The translations under genes and the position numbers were made by a program. The notes beneath the pieces are model-generated. The model worked only from the letters and a program-made list of their open reading frames with translations. It made no database searches and had not been told where the DNA came from. 64,000 bases of DNA from Symsagittifera roscoffensis. Its lineage: Eukaryota > Xenacoelomorpha > Acoela > Convolutidae. Shown piece after piece: positions 47,143 to 58,168 of the stretch (positions are counted from its first letter, which is position 1; each line of letters starts with the position of its first letter). Location: positions 86,870 through 150,869 of the forward strand of contig NW_026971453.1 of the NCBI RefSeq assembly GCF_963678635.1, given 5' to 3'.

Positions 47143-48050
47143 TGTATCATTCGCCCGGAAGATACATATCGACGGATAACAAAACTAAGTCTTAAGACGA
47201 CTGGCTAACGTCTAAACAGAGCTTTGCATGCTTTTCACCGTCTCTACCAAGCCAGTACTTTTCGGTGGTCTTTCTAACATCGGGTCGACAAAAACGTTAC
47301 TGTTCTCCGGCTTCGACCAGAACGCTCAAATTAACTTAATTACATGCAAATAGTGAGCTCATGGCTGGGTCTCAGTATCCCCAGACCACGAGGTCACTCC
47401 TAAAAACAGGGTTACTACTTATTATATTACTATTGTTTTTGTTCAGTAGATAAAACTCATCATCTCCATCGAAGATGAATCAACCCTTTCCCCCAACTCC
47501 TAGCTTCTCATCCTTATCAAAATGAATCTAGATATTAATTAAATTCAAGTCAGGACATGACAGGAAGCTTAAAGTTTATGCAACAGGATAAAAGTTCTAG
47601 TTCCTTTACCCTTCCGGATTGACGAATCCGCTGAATCAAGCTCGTTAATCTTGATTTCCTACTAATTCGGAAGGCTGTCTCTTACCCTTCACCGTTGTTC
47701 GCAACGGCCTTGCAACTATTGTAGCAGCACAATAATTGCAACTCGGAACGTTCTCTGCTATGTTGTCGTTTTTTAATCTCGATTTTCGTCCTGTTCGCAA
47801 TCGCAGATAAAGTTGTTGTGTTTTCTCTCTCGTTTTTTGTTAAAATGGCCGTTTCAGCATTTCTCAGAAATGTGACGTCATCATTCGAATTTTTGAAATT
47901 TTAAAATACTAGAATATTCCAGCCCTCACCGTCTGGCCAAACGTTCCAATAACGCTCTTAGTTCTTAAAAACCACCAATCCGGAAGGCTTACTGCTAAAA
48001 TTCCGAATTCTGCAGAGATTGCATTTTTCACATTCTGGTCGAATGTCACA
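47143..48050 (-). repeat. 5' LTR of the giant element (908 bp)
   Basis: On the plus strand it runs from TGTATCATTCGCCCG (47143) to GGTCGAATGTCACA (48050), giving TG...CA ends with a short TGT/ACA inverted terminus. It contains a long-range stem-forming pair CCTTCCGGATT ... AATTCGGAAGG near 47610-47675, and an AATCCGGAAGG near 47990. Promoter and polyadenylation signals should lie here, but I could not place them with confidence. Confidence 0.93.
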
Positions 48051-48154
48051 GCTTCTGTTTTCTTCTTGTCAATGAAACCGCACAGAAACTTGTCTTTCAA
48101 CTTTGGATTTTTGGTTTCAAATATCCGCCACTCTTCCTTCATCGTACAACGCAA
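48051..48154 (-). pseudogene. hAT transposase, N-terminal exon part
   Basis: About 35 codons beginning near 48154 (an EEWRIF..K.P..KDKFLCG stretch) form the start of the hAT transposase and its BED-type zinc finger. The reading is cut at 48050/48051 by the giant element's LTR. It continues, in frame, on the other side of the insertion at 23545. Confidence 0.75.
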
Positions 48155-48578
48155 TCGCGTTCAGAAATGAAATAGAAATAAAAATTAAAAAAGTAAAAAA
48201 CCTCAAAAAAAAGAAAAATTGGGAAAGTTTTTGTCGAAACCGAAAACAGCAAACAAAAGTCGGGTTTTAGAAATCCGACATAATTGAATACCCGAACCCG
48301 AACCCGAAAATTTGTTGAACCCGAAACCCGACCCGAAACCCGAAATTTGTCTCAAAACCCGAAAACCCGACCCGATAACCGAAAACCCGAACCCGAAATG
48401 CCTGCATGGCAGGCTCAATTCGAAATTTTGAAAAATTACTTTATTAGCCCAAAACAGGCCAAATTTCCAGATATGACCGACTGGCACATAAGTTCATTTT
48501 TTTCTTTTTTTCTTTGCACACATCGGATCTGAAAGCATTATAATAGGTTTTATATCTTGAATGTCCTTTTGCGTTTCC

Positions 48579-48870
48579 TCATTTGTTGCCCTGACGCTGT
48601 CGATCTGATCGGTGTATGTGTTTTGCGCCGACTAAATAGAATTCACATGGTTCACAAAACCAGCGGATCCCCCTTCACTTTTCCAAGATATTTCATCGGT
48701 TCTGCAGGAATATCACTGCAATTCTGGTGAATCCAGTGCTCACATATGTCACATTGAATAGTCTCATCTTTTCTCTTTTATGTTGCTGTGGCAGCTTCCA
48801 CAAGGAGTTTGAGTGGTATAACGGTCCTAGGAATGGAACCAGGAATAACGGTAACATGGCAAATGGCACA
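48579..48870 (-). pseudogene. Decayed PHD-finger fragment
   Basis: Minus-strand sequence from 48870 shows an ordered series of zinc ligands: a C..C pair (CAIC), then CDICEHWIHQNC (C..C....H..C) after an in-frame TAA, and finally WFCEPC (W.C..C) after a one-base frame change near 48660. This order is that of a PHD finger (Cys4-His-Cys3). The reading ends at a stop at 48579. It lies just outside the hAT element, between it and APC1. The stop and shift make it a relic. PHD fingers are common in both chromatin proteins and retroelements, so its origin is unclear. Confidence 0.6.
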
Positions 48871-49274
48871 CATTAACATAAAAATTATTATGTCAATTTA
48901 GGAAAATTTGTTGCTAAACTTAATTAAAAAGTAAAGTGAGAAATTGAGTTTTCTATTTATGAAATTACGCATTGTCCCGCATCAGTAAAGTAAATTCAAA
49001 TATATCAAAGACGTGCATTTAGCTTTAGCTGGGCCCTAAGTGTCCTTCCTCGAATTATACAAAAATTTTGGTTCACCTAGTTATTCTCAACATTTTTCAA
49101 TTTTTTCTACTTGCTTTTTTAAATAATTCTGTTGCATCGCAGGTGGTGTGAAGCTCCGCTTCGCCTGTTTATTGATAAAATTACTTCTTTTTTTGTTTTG
49201 CTAGATTTTTTTTGTAAAGCCAAGGGATCGAAAGCGCTGCCTAGTAGAAGAATCTGATAGACCCGTAGTCTCAT
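48871..49274. other. Intergenic AT-rich sequence
   Basis: No gene, repeat or structured element is recognised here. The stretch 49130-49180 has a GGTGTGAAGCTCCGCTTCGCCTG segment that recurs in variant form at several places in the right arm (for example 52593-52620, 60410-60430 and 60855-60880), suggesting a dispersed repeat fragment. Confidence 0.4.
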
Positions 49275-49448
49275 ATGGGAACACAGCCAACCTGATTGAG
49301 AAAACTAACACCTGCGCTGAATAAAACGGAGTTGAAAGAAACTCAAAAAGATTGACCTCATATGAGGTCAATCTTTTTGAGTTTCTTTCAACTCCGTTTT
49401 ATTCAGCGCAGGTGTTAGTTTTCTCAATCAGGTTGGCTGTGTTCCCAT
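49275..49448. repeat. Perfect 174-bp palindrome without spacer
   Basis: Two 87-bp arms are exact reverse complements and meet at 49361/49362 (centre GACCTCATATGAGGTC), with ends ATGGGAACACAGCC and GGCTGTGTTCCCAT. I checked the arms base by base and saw no mismatch. It lies about 290 bp upstream of the APC1 start codon. Confidence 0.95.
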
Positions 49449-49736
49449 CCATCAGACTGTCTTTACTTTTATTCACGTTATACTTTACTTCTCCCTAATT
49501 AATAAAATTTAAATGTTTTTTTTTGACAGTGTGAAACGATGAAGGACTTGTGTAGTAACTTCGGTTACCATGATAATTTCTGTTTTTCTGATTTATAAAA
49601 GAGCAAATTCAAGACCGATACCTTGCAACTAAAAGCGCCGCATTGCGAGTTATTTTGCCGTCTCTTTTGAACTCAATATATTTGATAAGTTTTTATGTTT
49701 ATTATTTCATTCAGATATTGATGACATGAATGTTTA

Positions 49737-52700
49737 ATGGAGCTTCCGCTAACAATGATTGACTGCGAAAGATATCAATGTGTTCCGCTCAACGTTTCTT
49801 CTATAGGAGCAGCTCATCCAACTGCTAATTTAGTGAGCTCAAAAAGGCCTAATCTCTTGTTTTATCGAAAGACGTCAGGTCCCATCGAATTTGTGTTCTC
49901 TCAAAATGGACTGATTGTCTGGGGACAAACGAGTTCATGTTCAAATATCAACAATCCGTCTGACTACAAAACTGTGTCGCTCCCAGAAAACCTTGATTTT
50001 GGACTATGGTGCACATTCAATCCAGCTGATTGTTGCGAGGAAAATGCAGACACCTGGGACGCATTCGTCATGATCAAGTCTTCTCTTCTCACTGCTATGA
50101 CTTTTAAAGGTTACCTACTTTCAGTAAAATAGTGGTTAATATTTGTATCGTTAAGGTAGTTTTAAACGTACAACTTCCGAGTCTGATTATATGAGCCGAC
50201 CAAACATCAATTTTCAAGATAGAATAAAAGTCTGAAATTTTGTCTGTTGAAATTTATTAGTTGTTTTTTTTTCTGATCCGATGCGTTGGTTTAGATCAAA
50301 CATTGTTTTTGGATTTTGAGTCCAGCTTATAAACGGGATTTTCGAAATCACCTAATTACTTGGAAATTGTAACAGTAAGATATTTCAGCTTTTGTTATGC
50401 CTAATCTATTATATATTTAAATGCGGGGTTCACTATCTCGCCACGTTGAAGCTTTTTCAACGTATTATTTTTCGAAAGTTTTTTGTCACGCTTAAGCTAT
50501 ATCGTATATTGCAGATTTTTTTTCGGTTTTCCAGTTTGAATTCAGTGTTTATTTCACCAATTTAAAGTTAGCAACCAAATAATGGGTTTGCTCCCAGGAT
50601 TCCTCCAGGGGTTGCGAACTCATGAATACTCCAACGGCTTTTATGCCTCCAATTTTGAATACCCAAATTTTTTAGTTTACGAAATACGACAATTTTGTGT
50701 TTTTCCAAAAAAAAATTTCAGAGAACTTGGCTTGAAAGTTATTTCTCAAACTTCGTCATTAGCAACCCTGTAGTTAGGGGCTATCAGAGTATTCTCAGAG
50801 GTTGCGAATCTCGCCTTCAATTGTGACTACTCAAATCTTTGTAGTTTTCGTTATATGACTTTTTTCATGGTTTTTTGCAATTTTTTTTGTGAAAACATTT
50901 GAAACTCCCAGCGCTTTCGTTGGGTACTGTGAAAGTTACCCAGTCTTTCAGGAGTTGCAAATCGTGCATCCAAATGCGACTGTTCAATTGCTTTTAGTTT
51001 CCGAGTTGTGACGTTTTTTATGTCATAATAAAATGTTTCAAAGAGTTTAGATATAAAAAACTTCACAAAGTTTTATGGCTTTTCAAATTTTGTTTAAAAA
51101 AGAATACAAATTTACAAAATTTGAAATTACCATCTCTATAATTGGGTGCTGTCAGGGTAAACCCAAAGAATGCAAAGGATGTAGATCCTATTTCCAATAT
51201 ATGCTGTTTTCATGAGTTTTTTTCTCGAAAATTCATAGCTTCGGAGGTGCGTTGAACACTAGCCATTTTAAAAATTAATTAATGAAAAGAAAGAATTTTC
51301 AGTTCTTTCATTCGTATTTTTTGTGATAATTTCAAACATTATTGAGGCTCGTTTTTTTACACTTGCGATCAGCAAGCTTGTTGCAACTGGGTACTAGACT
51401 TTTCTTCCCCGTAAACAGCTTTGTTCACAAGGTTTCGCACTTGAAGCGAAGCGAGTGTATTAGTACGAAACTTTTTTTTCAACCTAAGTCGCAAATATTG
51501 GTGCCATTTTTGGGGAACCTTTGCAGTTTTTTCATAGTCGATGCCTTCAGTTTGTTATATTCCAAATTATTTATCGCAAAATTGAGTCTGTTTGTATTTG
51601 GTGCCACTTTTGCTGACTGGAATTGGCAGTTCATTAGCAAATGTAGCTGCTTTATTCGTGACTGATGTTTGTCGGTTGTTAAGCTTGCGTGGCTCAGTGG
51701 ATAATTCGTGAGACTCAAAATCTTTTGATTGCAGTAGGTGGCAGATTCGAATCCTACTTGAAACAGAGTTTTTGCTAATTCGAGGCTAATTTTCTTTTTT
51801 TTTATTTCATTTGATAGAGCTGCTTTTTGTCGTGTTCTCGCAAGTGTTTGCGAATCACAGCTTCGCCTCTGTGTCAAATTTTATCAAATATCCAATGCAT
51901 CTGGCGTAGAAGTAACACATATACTTGAGTCATCAAATACCTTTGGTTCGATTTCATCCTTGACCTGTTTTGCAAACAAGAAATTTACTGCTTTTCGGGT
52001 TATCGTCTGTCTGTTTTTAAATGAAAATTTTTCAAATAATTTTTTAAACAAATTTATTCTGTAAACCATTGCTTAAGTACAGCATAATATGTCCAATTTC
52101 GACTTCAGTCTCTTATATAGTTCGCGATGGATTTTTTTGAGCAAAAATCAAAATTTGTTCAGGCACAAATTTAATTTTCGATGATTTGAGCTATGATTTT
52201 TTTAAATTAAGTTCATTTCGTTTGTTAAAAAGAAGGCAAATTCCATATCGAACGGGAAAAGATTTACCAGCGGAATAAAAAACTTAAATATCAATCCAGT
52301 TTTTTCAAACTCACTTAGTTTTTGCAAAACTTCGGGTTTCAAATTGTTTTTTATAGTCTTTTCATATGAAAAGCGTCGACGCAAGAATGATCGAGTTAGT
52401 TATCGCTGCACATGTTTCGTTTCGATGCGAGTTTAAAACTGGCAATTTCCTTCTTTTTAACGTTTTTCCTGAAACAACCTCCTCCAAAACAAATCGAGAA
52501 AAACGTTTTTTTGGTAGATCTGGTTTTGACATTTTTTTTCAAACAATTTTTTTTCATGTTGTTTTTGTTTCTATTTCGGCTGTTTAGTTGCGTAGTGGTG
52601 CGAGGCTTCGCTATGCCTTTGGTTTACAATTTCGGTTATATATTAATCCCATTAATCTGATTTGTCTAGTTCTAATAGCTTGATACGAAAGTTAAGACAA

Positions 52701-55700
52701 ATCTGATCCGCTTGAGTTTTCTTAAGTGTCAATGAACGTAATGAATACAGTGCTGATTTAAATTATCCGGACAAAACGATTAAAACTTGAATTTTCAAAC
52801 ACGTTTTTTGGGTCAAGATTAGACAAAAAGTGAAGAGAGCAAAAGTTGCTTAGGTTTTCATCAAAAAGAATTAATATGGTCTAATTTTGTCTCCGAAATT
52901 TTCAACCAAAATCTTACCCCAAAATTGGGTCATTTTGGCTTTTTTTAATTATTCAAAAATTACGCTGAAACTCTTTTGTTAATTGATGAGAAATATATAT
53001 CACAAGAAAGCTATTACACAGCCCAACAAAGTTCGAAGGGTTAAATCTTCAACAATTTGACTAAGTTGTTTAAAATTCGTTTTAAGCAAAGATTTTGGAT
53101 TTTATATACTATTAATCACCTTTCTTGACTATCAAGCAAACATATTTTCTCTGATACGGGTTTTTGGAGATTTAACCCTTCTCAAACTTTGTTGGGCTGT
53201 GTAAGAAGCTTCTTGTGATATAAATATCTCATCAATTAACAAAGTAGTTTCAGTGTAATTCTTGATTAATTGCAAAAAGCCATAATGACCTATTTTTGGG
53301 GTAAAGGTAGAGAATTTCGGAAAAAAATTTGCACCATACTAATTCTGATGAATTGCTAAGCAATTTTTGCTCTCTTCGCTTTTTGTCTTATCTTAACGCA
53401 ATTTGAGAAAAATGTGTTTCAAAGTTCAAGTTTTGTTCATTTTGTCCGGATAATTTAAATCAGCGTTGTACATTTATTTAAATTTTGTTTTTTTATTTTT
53501 TTTCCTAGAGTTCACGCAGTTGTTTTCCACTGCTCGCTTCAAAATGCCTTGTGAAATGAAAGCAAATTACGCTTTCGAATATCAAAAGTGCAAATGGCGC
53601 GAAGAACGTGTTTGAAGAAAAAGGGAATTTGATTTTATGAGCTCAGCAGATTAAAAGGGTTAACTTTTGGTCCAGTCTGTTCTAATTGGTTAGATTGTTC
53701 CTCATAAAAGTGTCAATGACTAAAACATCTTGATTATGAAACGACAAAATGTCATGGACAATTTTCCATCCGTATGTTGGCTTTGTTTGTTTTGTTGAGT
53801 TTTGAGGCTCCTTTGTAAATGAAATTTGCCAAGCGAAACTCAAGACACACTTGAGTTTTTTTTTCTAAATTGCGTTTCCAGGAATTGCAGAGGAAAATAT
53901 TTTTCAGGTGATTGCTTCCAATCCAAGTTGACAGTTGAGCCGAAATCTGTTTGGGCAACCAAGAACTTCGGGTTGATCGTTGAAAGCAAAGATGTTGCGT
54001 CCAGCTCGATTCCTTTGCCTAGCTTGTATAATCTGGGTCACCCATGCGAAGAACTGGTTCCAATAATTTGCTGTACCGCAGATGAAAGAACGAACATTGT
54101 AACGATTTCCGAGTTCAGTAGTTCTCAGAAGAGTTGCATTGTTGCTTCAATTGAAAGTCTAGAAATGTTGATCACGCATGACTCAAAAAGAGGTCATAGA
54201 TTTTGGAAAATTCGAAAAGCGACCGAAGGCGAAAAGGAGGATTTTTATCATCAATGTGAGCTTAAATTGTGTGAAACGCATTTGACGAGAATGAAAGAGC
54301 CGGCTAAAACACCAGGGTTCCATTTGGATAAAACTGCAAGCGTCTTCTCCCCAATTTTGAAGCCCAATTTCATGAGTCATCAGAAGTTTCGCTCTCCGTT
54401 TTCAGAGAAACAAAGCCCTTTGTTCAGAAAAAGTTATAGGTTAACGTCTCAACCTCTTTGTCAAAGCTCTCCTTACATCAATTCTACAATTTCGGAAGCA
54501 CAATCGTCTACTCATTTAAGCAGAAACTCCCATGTTTTGCCCTGGTTTGAAATGCCGTTGACTCCTAATTTATGCTTGGAACTAATCGCTAATGAGGGCT
54601 CCTTGACATCGAAACATACGTCGAAATTCGTTGCTTCCAAAGCTTTTACAACATCTGATTTTCTGGGAAACAAGTTTATTTGTCTGTTTATAGGGCAAAT
54701 TGAAAGTCTAAGCTTGTTCAAGGTATCTGAAACAAAAACAGCCAAAGCTACACATTTTGAAATGATAAAAACGTCAACTATATCATGTTTTGATGCAATA
54801 AATATCGAAGACCTTCCATATATGGCAATTTTGGAGAAGGAATCAGCAGTCGCTCTGTACTCTGGGCCACAAAAAGTGTGTAAAGTCAGATGTCCTGATT
54901 TGTTTAGTTCCACTTTGAACATGGAAAGTTCAGTCAATAACTGGAATTCTATTTATAATTTCCACGCTTCTGTCGGTAGAACAGTAGTCGGGTACACGTT
55001 TGGAGTTACCAACGTTGTTTACCTAACTTTGCCCAAACTGTTTGAAAACCCGGCGGTCGAGTTGTTTTTACAGAGCTTCAAACGTTGCTTTTCGAACGCT
55101 GATTTCACACAGTTTGCGGTCAATTGGTTTGTTTGTAGAAATGCTATTGGGAAAACTGTCGATTCCCAATGTGAGTTTAAATTGTTTGTCTCGTTTCTGG
55201 AAAATGAGTTTGGATTTGTTGAAATTGAAAGTGCGCGTAGGTCGAGGTCAATGGACAGTTGTTCAGATTTGAGTTCAAAAAAGGTCAAAAGAAACGACAT
55301 TGGAACAGAAGACGACTTTAAGGAAATGATGCAAGCTGGGTTTGTGGCTGAATTTGCCGATTTGTGTCTTTTTACGAAAAGTAATGAAAACAATCACGAA
55401 AGTTTACCCGAAACGTCACAGGGTAAACCTAAAGCGCAGGCAGCTACAAAACTGAAATTGAACAAAAGTTTTGAATTAGTTTTCAAAATTGCGCATGTAA
55501 TTTATGAAGATTTAAAACTAGATTTGACTAAAAGTGTGGAAACTGAAACTTTAGCTGTGTTTTTGGCTTCGATAGCCCATAAATTGGGCTTAGAGGAAGT
55601 CAAGTTTAGATATTTCTCTGATTTTCCTGTCGAGATTTTCCCTGCAAATCTGCGCGATAATCAGACAAAATTGCCCTTGAAAGCGGAAATATTTATTACC

Positions 55701-57022
55701 GAATATGGAAATGAATTAGATGACTTGGAGGCTTTTTTTACCGGTTGTCATGGTCTTGTGTCGAGTTTTATTTGTTGGGTTAGAGGCGCACTGAAATGTA
55801 AGAATTGGACTGACATTTTATTAGAGTTTGAAGCACTTCGGGCTACTGAAATGGAATGGAATTCTTGTGGTAAAGAAAACGGGACGAAAAAACGGGACGC
55901 TTTGGTGGATGCAATTAAAAACAATCCGAGCACCCTAAGCATGTTTCCTGTTATTTGGGGAGTAACTGAAAGAATTATCAAAGTGGCAGTTGTTTACATG
56001 TATTATGCCTACTTGAAGACATCGGACAAAGAAGAATTCAATGAAAGAGAGAATAGTGATAATGGGAAAATTTCACTTTCGGCAGTTATTTCTAAAATTC
56101 TAATTGATCTGACGGGTAATGAAATGCCATTGGAATTGGAAAGAAAATTGAATTTGAGATTTTTTCCATCAAGCACATTAAAAAATCTGTCAGCGGAAAG
56201 AGACTCAATTGAAGAGAAGTCAGGATCAGTTGACTTTAATTTGAAGTCGGCCTCTTTCTCTGAACGGATGCTAGTCTTAATGGAAGTAATGGGCATTGAT
56301 TCAGATTTTGTCTGCACTTTGCCCGCAGGTGTTTCACTTCCTTTTTATGACGTCATTTATCATGGTCATTTGAAACCCTCGCTTAATTGGACCCAAAATG
56401 CTATCAACTTGATCAAAAGGCAGGATTTGATATCCCAGAAAGCGACCCTAACTCGAGCGAAAGACATGAGCAAAAAGGGGATTAAAAATACTTCCAGTGA
56501 AATGATCACGTCTAAAAGGGGCACCAGTACTTATTACATGAGCAGAGACGCTAAGTTAGGCCCATTTCAGGGTAAAAATTCTGTGCAAGGGACGATTTTG
56601 AAAACAAATGGGTTGGAAATGGACATGGAAGTGCTTAATGTCTTATTTCCTGAAGACAGTAGAATTCAATCTGTTTCAAGAATGCTGAATTCATCCCAAC
56701 CGATTAAAGTGAAAGCAAACTACCAGCAGCAAGATCTGCAGTTGATATTGGCCCATTATGCCAAGCGAACAATGGCTTTGCCCGTGGGCAGAGGCATGTT
56801 TGCACTAAGCTCAGTTTCGCCTAATATAACGTCTACAGAACCGATTCCAGAGATGAACTTCTCGTGTAAAGTGATGCCTAAAAATGTGTCGGTACAGATA
56901 ACGACTAACACGCTAAGTTTCCCTGCTAGAAGTTGGGCTTTTTTCCACAACGGAGCTGCGACTGGGTTGAGAATTGATCAAAGTGTTCAGGATGTGGACT
57001 CCGCTTGGGTCATGTATAACAG
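49737..57022 (+). CDS. ANAPC1: Anaphase-promoting complex subunit 1 (5' exons)
   Basis: Largest scaffold subunit of the APC/C ubiquitin ligase, which drives mitotic exit in the nucleus/cytoplasm. Exon 49737-50109 starts at an ATG and encodes the N-terminal region (CVPLNV...HPTANL; NGLIVWG; FGLWCTFNP). Exon 53908-57022 continues with SVWATKNFGL and LPWFEMPLTPNLCLEL, then RTMALPVGRGMF and SWAFFHNGAATGLRI...DSAWVMYNR, the family hallmark leading into the PC-repeat region. Joining AAAG|GTTACC to TTTTTTCAG|GTGATT keeps frame and the family's spacing before the Trp. Residues about 272-313 are rich in Ser-Pro sites, matching the CDK-regulated APC1 loop. The exon probably ends at AACAG|GTCAGT (57022); the open frame to 57116 would be intron read-through. 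The PC repeats are not in the window. Confidence 0.9.
50595..51180. repeat. Degenerate tandem repeat, about 150-195-bp unit
   Basis: A block around GGGGTTGCGAACTC recurs as GAGGTTGCGAATCTCG (about 50797) and GGAGTTGCAAATCGTGC (about 50950). Each lies in a similar context of a TGGGTGCTGT/TGGGTACTGT-like lead and a following ..AA.TGTGACT....AAT. A final partial lead is at about 51140. Identity between units is low. Confidence 0.55.
51682..51768 (+). pseudogene. tRNA-like relic (A-box and B-box present, arms do not fold)
   Basis: GTGGCTCAGTGG resembles a Pol III A box, and AGATTCGAATCC, 50-60 bp downstream, a B box. The T-arm stem does not pair (GGCAG against TCCTA), and there is no 7-bp acceptor stem. 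It is therefore at best a tRNA-derived SINE fragment. Weaker B-box-like pieces occur near 58244, 59290 and 60112. Confidence 0.35.
52748..53468. mobile_element. Fold-back MITE, 721 bp, Tc1/mariner-like, TA-flanked (copy 1)
   Basis: The outer 300 or so bases at each end are inverted repeats of each other (start CAGTGCTGATTTAAATTATCCGG; end CCGGATAATTTAAATCAGCGTTG). TA dinucleotides flank it (52746-52747, 53469-53470). The start CAGTG and the TATCCGGACAAAA block are typical of Tc1/mariner/pogo termini. No transposase is encoded. A second, diverged member of nearly identical length is at 61899-62620. Confidence 0.85.
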
Positions 57023-57687
57023 GTCAGTAAAGTTAAGTTCAGGTCAGACTATTTATCTTCTGAGCGAGAGGACAATATGCAAAGTTCATCTGATCAATGA
57101 GAACTGTTGTTTTTGAATTTTTTTGTCTGAATCAGTTTTGAGTGCTTGTTTCATTACAGCTGGTATGTTATACTAAGACTTTTTCCGTCTAAAGTTTTGT
57201 TCTCAGGTTTTACACGTGAGAACGTTAAGTGTTTCTGAATACAATTTCTGGTCTTTTAAGAGTTAATATCTCAGTTAGATAGCTTGTTAAGAGTTGATAT
57301 CTCAGTAAAATAGCTGGTCGGACCTTTTCGCAGTAAGCCTCTAGAATTACAAGTTCATTATGCTCAATTTTTCTGCAAAAAATTTAGTCGGCGTCGTTTC
57401 TGAGATGTGGGTTGCTTCACATACTGAATATGAGTCGGATTTAAAGTAGCACGCAATTTTTTGACAATTGTTTAGGGTAGCATATTGTCTGGTAATCATT
57501 TTTGGCAATTTTATATCGACCAATTGGTTTTGCCTAACATTCAGTCGGCTTAATCTCCGGCTTATTTTGCATTGTATTCAGATTTTAAAAAAATGTTTTT
57601 GTCATGCTTTATGTGAATGGTTCGAGTAGTGCGAGAGCAAGTATCTCCTAATCGAAAACTAGACCAACAACTTTTCTCACGAGTGTC
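57023..57687 (+). other. Start of the next APC1 intron, with a 31-bp tandem duplication
   Basis: It begins GTCAGT. At 57255-57316 a 31-bp unit (TTAAGAGTTAATATCTCAG... and TTAAGAGTTGATATCTCAG...) is present twice. No coding sequence matching the next APC1 segment is seen here or further right, so I infer the intron extends beyond the window. Confidence 0.6.
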
Positions 57688-58168
57688 CAGGGCTGGTCAA
57701 AATATGTTTTTTTTAAAAAAAAACGTTTAAAACTGTTTTAAACGTTTTAAACAGTTTAAAACAGTTTAAAACATGTTTTTTTTGCAAGAATTTATTTTTT
57801 CAAGCAACGCATACAAAATGCTAGTTTCTCAGTTTTCTCTGAGGAAAGGCTGTTCCTGAGGTCCCCTTCCACATACCCCATTGTGCTGAACGCTGAAAAT
57901 TAATGGTTTTGATAAGTAATCTCTGATTAAAAGCTGTATAATGTCAGCAAAACTTGCATGGCAAATGCGCACTTGATAGCTTGTTGAAAGAACTGCACTG
58001 TACGTGTTAATTTGGATGAATCAAGTTAAATTGCGTAATAATTGCGCCCTCGCAGTCGAAACATGAAACACTGTTTAAAACACTAAAATTGAGTCATGTT
58101 TTAAACAGTGTTTAAAACAGTTTTAAACACTGTTTAAAACAACCCCTGTTTTTTATTGACCAGCCCTG
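57688..58168. mobile_element. hAT-type MITE, 481 bp
   Basis: Termini CAGGGCTGGTCAA and TTGACCAGCCCTG form a 13-bp perfect inverted repeat and are flanked by an 8-bp direct duplication CGAGTGTC (57680-57687, 58169-58176). Inside, runs of GTTTAAAAC-like palindromic units occur near both ends (57726-57772 and 58068-58142). There is no coding capacity. Confidence 0.93.

Larger units (their letters stand above)
23546..48050 (-). mobile_element. Giant Ty3/gypsy-like LTR retroelement, 24,505 bp, nearly complete
   Basis: Two direct 908-bp LTRs bound the element. In sense direction (minus strand) the order is 5' LTR (48050-47143), leader (47142-44186), ORF1 Gag-Pol plus extra domain (44185-34598), ORF2 (34202-29973), ORF3 (29951-25271), 3' region and 3' LTR (24453-23546). 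The integrase-after-RNase-H order is that of Ty3/gypsy-type elements. The insertion lies inside a hAT transposase codon run, with a 3-bp (AGC) or 4-bp (AAGC, if the terminal LTR base is shared) target repeat. The LTRs differ at about 14 positions (about 98.5% identical), so the insertion is fairly young, yet several frame breaks are present. It is about four to five times longer than a typical Ty3/gypsy element. Confidence 0.93.
22381..48404 (-). mobile_element. hAT transposon, split by the giant LTR element
   Basis: Both outer ends carry the inverted terminus CAGGCATTTCGGG. They are flanked by a perfect 8-bp direct duplication CATGGCAG (22373-22380 and 48405-48412), as expected for the hAT superfamily. 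Each end is followed inward by subterminal runs of an ACCCGA-type repeat (22395-22565 and 48290-48400). Without the nested 24.5-kb insertion the transposon is only about 1.5 kb and encodes a shortened transposase on the minus strand, so it is non-autonomous. Confidence 0.93.
50110..53907 (+). other. APC1 intron between the first two visible exons (3,798 bp)
   Basis: GT at 50110 and AG at 53907 are supported by frame and by the spacing of conserved APC1 residues on each side; the donor (GTTACC) is weak. The intron holds degenerate tandem repeats (about 50595-51180), a tRNA-like relic (51682-51768) and a fold-back MITE (52748-53468). Short frames within it have no recognisable content. Confidence 0.75.

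Noticed and set aside
48203-48532. Arg/Thr/Pro-rich repetitive protein
   Set aside because: The frame is translated from the ACCCGA-type subterminal repeats of the hAT element.
51682-51768. Functional tRNA gene
   Set aside because: A- and B-box-like sequences exist but the acceptor and T arms cannot pair.
57023-57116. True C-terminus of APC1 at 57116
   Set aside because: Family members continue with PC repeats, and the open frame loses similarity exactly at a good GT donor.
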